This document shows positions 6,515 to 8,607 of a stretch of DNA of 8,607 nucleotides, piece after piece. The translations under genes and the position numbers were made by a program. The notes beneath the pieces were generated by a model. It searched no databases, was not told the DNA's origin, and saw nothing but the letters and a program-made list of their open reading frames with translations. Origin of the DNA: Verrucomicrobia bacterium TMED44 (lineage in GTDB: Bacteria > Verrucomicrobiota > Verrucomicrobiia > Opitutales > Seribacteraceae); contig NHCX01000069.1 in NCBI GenBank assembly GCA_002168015.1, forward strand, positions 1 to 8,607. Reading direction: 5' to 3'. Position 1 is the stretch's first letter. Every line of letters begins with the position of its first letter.

Positions 6515-7197
6515 GAACCTAGAATTGGCAGGTCATGACCAGTTATTCGAGCACAATATCCGATCTTGTCCATCAGGGGAAGGTATCCATCAATGGTGTA
6601 GTCCCCAAGAGCAGAGCAAACTTGAGGGTTTAGTTGACCCAAACATGATTTAATTCCCACATCCACACTTTTAAATGATATTCTAACTTTCGCTTTCTTT
6701 TGCAGAGCAGTAATGGTCACGGTCCATACTGATCCTTCTTTTTTGTATAAGCTGGCTAGCGGTAAAGGATCACCATCTAGATAAAATTCCACAATTCCTT
6801 TATCGCTGCCTATAATAGATCGACATTTCTTGTCTTCATTCAAGTGAACTGCGGTTGCCTCTAAACCAACTGCCAAAAGAAGCCTTAAGTATGCTTTACT
6901 TCTGACATTTGCTTTCAAAGAAGATCCAATTTTCCGGAGAAGATTAATTTTTTTTAATGCCTGAAAAGGATGACTCATCAAAAAACCTATCTCAGGCAGA
7001 GAAAATCCTACACGATGAAGCTTCAAAAGATTTTCATTGGTAAAGACTAATTCTTTTCGATTTCCAAAAGAAACCATATGCTCGTTCAAAATCTGAGGTT
7101 TAATCGATAGCCGATTGTAAGGATCGATTTCAAGTACATTTCCTCCCATATAAATAGAACGAGAGACAGCCCATGCTTTAATTTGTTCGGAATGCAT
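6511..7197 (-). CDS. Protein of unknown function with a C-terminal SCP-2-like domain
   Basis: This 228-residue cytoplasmic-looking protein has no signal peptide or clear membrane segment. The first 100 residues are not recognised. The second half (about 105-216) looks like a sterol-carrier-protein-2 fold. There is an IVEFYLDGD strand (135-143), a WTVTI strand (158-162), KVRISF (170-175), and then GQLNPQ (187-192) followed after five residues by G, then I, G and a K-I ending. This is similar in spacing to the GKMNPQ...G...I.G...L..K-L tail of eukaryotic SCP-2. SCP-2 domains hold lipids or hydrophobic ligands. It is translationally coupled on both sides: its ATG overlaps the glycosyltransferase stop (TGATG at 7199-7195) and its stop overlaps the aminotransferase ATG. 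A lipid-carrier role beside a lipid glycosyltransferase is attractive but inferred; the domain call is by eye only. Confidence 0.5.
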   Translation of the reverse strand: MHSEQIKAWAVSRSIYMGGNVLEIDPYNRLSIKPQILNEHMVSFGNRKELVFTNENLLKLHRVGFSLPEIGFLMSHPFQALKKINLLRKIGSSLKANVRSKAYLRLLLAVGLEATAVHLNEDKKCRSIIGSDKGIVEFYLDGDPLPLASLYKKEGSVWTVTITALQKKAKVRISFKSVDVGIKSCLGQLNPQVCSALGDYTIDGYLPLMDKIGYCARITGHDLPILGS

Positions 7198-8306
7198 CAG
7201 GAAGGGAGTACGAATTTTTTAATCCTATCTGATATTAAACCGGGATTCTTTAAAAGTCTTGGAGGTAAAGGAGAATATGTATTACCAAGTTGGCTTCCTA
7301 AATTGAAAGCATTTTTAAAAAGCACAGGCTCTCCAATATGGCTCCTCCAATAATTTAAATTATTTTGCTCCTGCGGCATAATACCTCCAGAAATATCAAA
7401 ATACATAGGCTTACCAGAAGAAATCACTTCCGATGTCAAACCAGCCCCTGGTCGGCCAAAAACCCATTCGATAAGATAAAGAAGAATGTGCATTTCCTCT
7501 GCATCAATAGTCAAAAGAGGACATACTGGAAATTTGAGGCTTTTTTGCATTATTTTTAATCGATTATATAGGCTATAAGACTTTCCACAAAGAGCAATGA
7601 TCTGAATACCAGAATTTGCATTTGCAAGACCACGCAATGCTTTAATGTGCGAATTTACCCCATTTGCACCAGTTGCAAGAAGACCTGTTGGGAAATTGGG
7701 ATTAATTTTATATTTATCACACACCAAACGCATCTTTTTCAAATCTATTTCTTCATAGAATGGCATTCGAAGAAGCGGTCCCCAAACTTCGCATTGATCA
7801 ATTGGCATACCTCTTTGAATGGCAGCCCCAATCGTTTCCTTGGTAGGTCCACAAAATAAATCGGCAGCAGGGTTGACCCAATGCTTACTGAACCCAATAC
7901 CATCAGCAAGCTCTCCGCAATAGATGAGAAATTTAGGAGGTTTTTTATGATTAATACTTTTACTTAAATCTAGAAAGCCATGATTCAAATGAGCATGCAC
8001 ACTGACAACAAGATTTGGTGAAAAACCTCTTACTTTTCTCAAAAATTCATAACTCGCAGCAATCTTCTGGGCATCACGATGTAAGGAGGCAATCTCTAAA
8101 AACTTAAAGTAGATTACATGAAGTTTAGGATAAAACCTTTGAATCCAATTATATAAATGGGTTCCCATAAGATAAATATTTGAACCATTTTCCAATGGCC
8201 TAATTATCACACTCTCGATATCTAAAGTTCTACAAAACTCTTGAAGTGCTTGTGCACGCATTTCATGCCCGCCACCCGTTTTAGAGCTTAAAATAATTAA
8301 TCTCAT
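7197..8306 (-). CDS. MGDG-synthase-like GT28 family glycosyltransferase
   Basis: A 369-residue glycosyltransferase with the GT-B fold of monogalactosyldiacylglycerol synthases and MurG-related enzymes. The N-terminal loop KTGGGHEMRA (9-18) is the diagnostic GGGH-x-x-RA acceptor-side motif of the MGDG synthase family. The C-terminal half has the sugar-nucleotide motif GRPGAGLTSEVISSGKP (284-300), followed by PQEQNN (311-316). The family usually transfers a sugar from a UDP-sugar to a diacylglycerol or other lipid at the inner face of the membrane. No membrane segment is evident, so it is probably membrane-associated. The ATG at 8306 gives the expected N terminus for the family. It is the first gene of the coupled operon with the SCP-2-like protein and the aminotransferase. 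Donor sugar and lipid acceptor cannot be told from sequence. Confidence 0.85.
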   Translation of the reverse strand: MRLIILSSKTGGGHEMRAQALQEFCRTLDIESVIIRPLENGSNIYLMGTHLYNWIQRFYPKLHVIYFKFLEIASLHRDAQKIAASYEFLRKVRGFSPNLVVSVHAHLNHGFLDLSKSINHKKPPKFLIYCGELADGIGFSKHWVNPAADLFCGPTKETIGAAIQRGMPIDQCEVWGPLLRMPFYEEIDLKKMRLVCDKYKINPNFPTGLLATGANGVNSHIKALRGLANANSGIQIIALCGKSYSLYNRLKIMQKSLKFPVCPLLTIDAEEMHILLYLIEWVFGRPGAGLTSEVISSGKPMYFDISGGIMPQEQNNLNYWRSHIGEPVLFKNAFNLGSQLGNTYSPLPPRLLKNPGLISDRIKKFVLPS

Positions 8307-8315
8307 TGTAGAGCG

Positions 8316-8334
8316 GTAAAAAAGAATTTTTTAC
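8316..8334. repeat. AT-rich inverted repeat upstream of the GT28 gene
   Basis: GTAAAAAA (8316-8323) and TTTTTTAC (8327-8334) are an exact 8-bp inverted repeat with a 3-nt loop, ten bases before the glycosyltransferase ATG. In RNA it would form a weak hairpin near the ribosome site. It could also be a weak terminator after the DUF1015 gene, or simply an A/T tract. No convincing promoter was found in the 70-bp gap between the two genes. Confidence 0.35.
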
Positions 8335-8376
8335 GGACTGTAAAATTACTATTTAAACCGAAGAATTAAGATAAAT

Positions 8377-8607
8377 TTATTCCAAATCGTGAATAAAAAG
8401 ACCACTCCTAAGTTTCGGTTCGAACCAAGTAGATTTAGGTGGCATAATTTCCCCTGCATCTGCAACTGCAAGTAATTCATCCATCGAAACCGGGTATAAG
8501 GCAAAAGCAACAGTCATTTCCCCAGAATTAACTCTTTTTTCAAGTTCTTTTAGACCACGAATACCTCCAACAAAATCAATTCTTTCATCTTTTCTTTGAT
8601 CTTTAAT
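8377..8607 (-). CDS. DUF1015 family protein, C-terminal fragment
   Basis: The frame enters from the right edge of the window and gives the last 76 residues of a protein ending at a TAA (8379-8377). The segment AVADAGEIMPPKSTWFEPK (47-65 of the fragment), followed by SGLFIH, is the conserved C-terminal signature of DUF1015, a widespread protein family of unknown biochemical function. I recall members lying next to serA/serC in some genomes. The rest, including the start, lies outside the window. It is on the same strand as the glycosyltransferase 70 bp downstream, so they may share a transcript, though the two functions have no evident link. Confidence 0.85.
   Translation of the reverse strand: MKDQRKDERIDFVGGIRGLKELEKRVNSGEMTVAFALYPVSMDELLAVADAGEIMPPKSTWFEPKLRSGLFIHDLE

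Noticed and set aside
1..8607. CRISPR array, tRNA, rRNA or toxin-antitoxin pair
   Set aside because: No regularly spaced direct repeats, cloverleaf-like segments or small paired toxin/antitoxin frames were found on reading both strands by eye.

Overview
The window is roughly 40% G+C, densely packed bacterial DNA with short gaps and overlapping starts and stops. None of the eight gene starts in the window has a strong Shine-Dalgarno sequence. The gene content (DprA, pseudaminic-acid-type sugar genes, a glycolipid-type GT28 glycosyltransferase, DUF1015) fits a Gram-negative-type bacterium with a glycosylated surface. The lineage is not certain. The DprA and the free-standing sigma region 4 protein look Verrucomicrobiota-like to me, but that is an impression and not a search result.

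Layout from left to right. (1) Positions 1-72, minus strand: the 5' part of a TPP (thiamine pyrophosphate) riboswitch cut by the window edge. The gene it controls lies to the left, outside the window. (2) Positions 128-1562, minus: an 82-residue stand-alone sigma-70 region 4 protein followed by dprA, with a good sigma-70-type promoter placed so close to the GTG start that the mRNA would be leaderless or nearly so. (3) Positions 1609-3644, minus: pseB then pseI, two steps of pseudaminic acid synthesis. (4) Positions 3752-5284, plus: a DUF115/Maf-type protein, the family that includes nonulosonic-acid transferases acting on flagellins, divergent from pseB across a 107-bp region carrying a dyad. 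(5) Positions 5288-8306, minus: a tightly coupled operon of a MGDG-synthase-like GT28 glycosyltransferase, a protein whose C-terminal half resembles SCP-2 lipid-carrier domains, and a class III (glutamate-1-semialdehyde aminomutase-like) aminotransferase. The junctions are TGATG and ATGA overlaps. (6) Positions 8377-8607, minus: the last 76 codons of a DUF1015 protein.

Taken together, units 3-5 look like a surface-glycan locus. PseB and PseI would make a nonulosonic acid precursor, the DUF115 protein could transfer or handle the activated sugar, and the GT28/SCP-2-like/aminotransferase operon could make an amino-modified glycolipid. The other pseudaminic acid steps (PseC, PseG, PseH, PseF) are not in the window, and no flagellin gene is seen. 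The most novel-looking item is the GT28 + SCP-2-like + aminotransferase operon. The next are the leaderless sigma-region-4/dprA unit and the unusual inverted repeat that could compete with TPP riboswitch folding.
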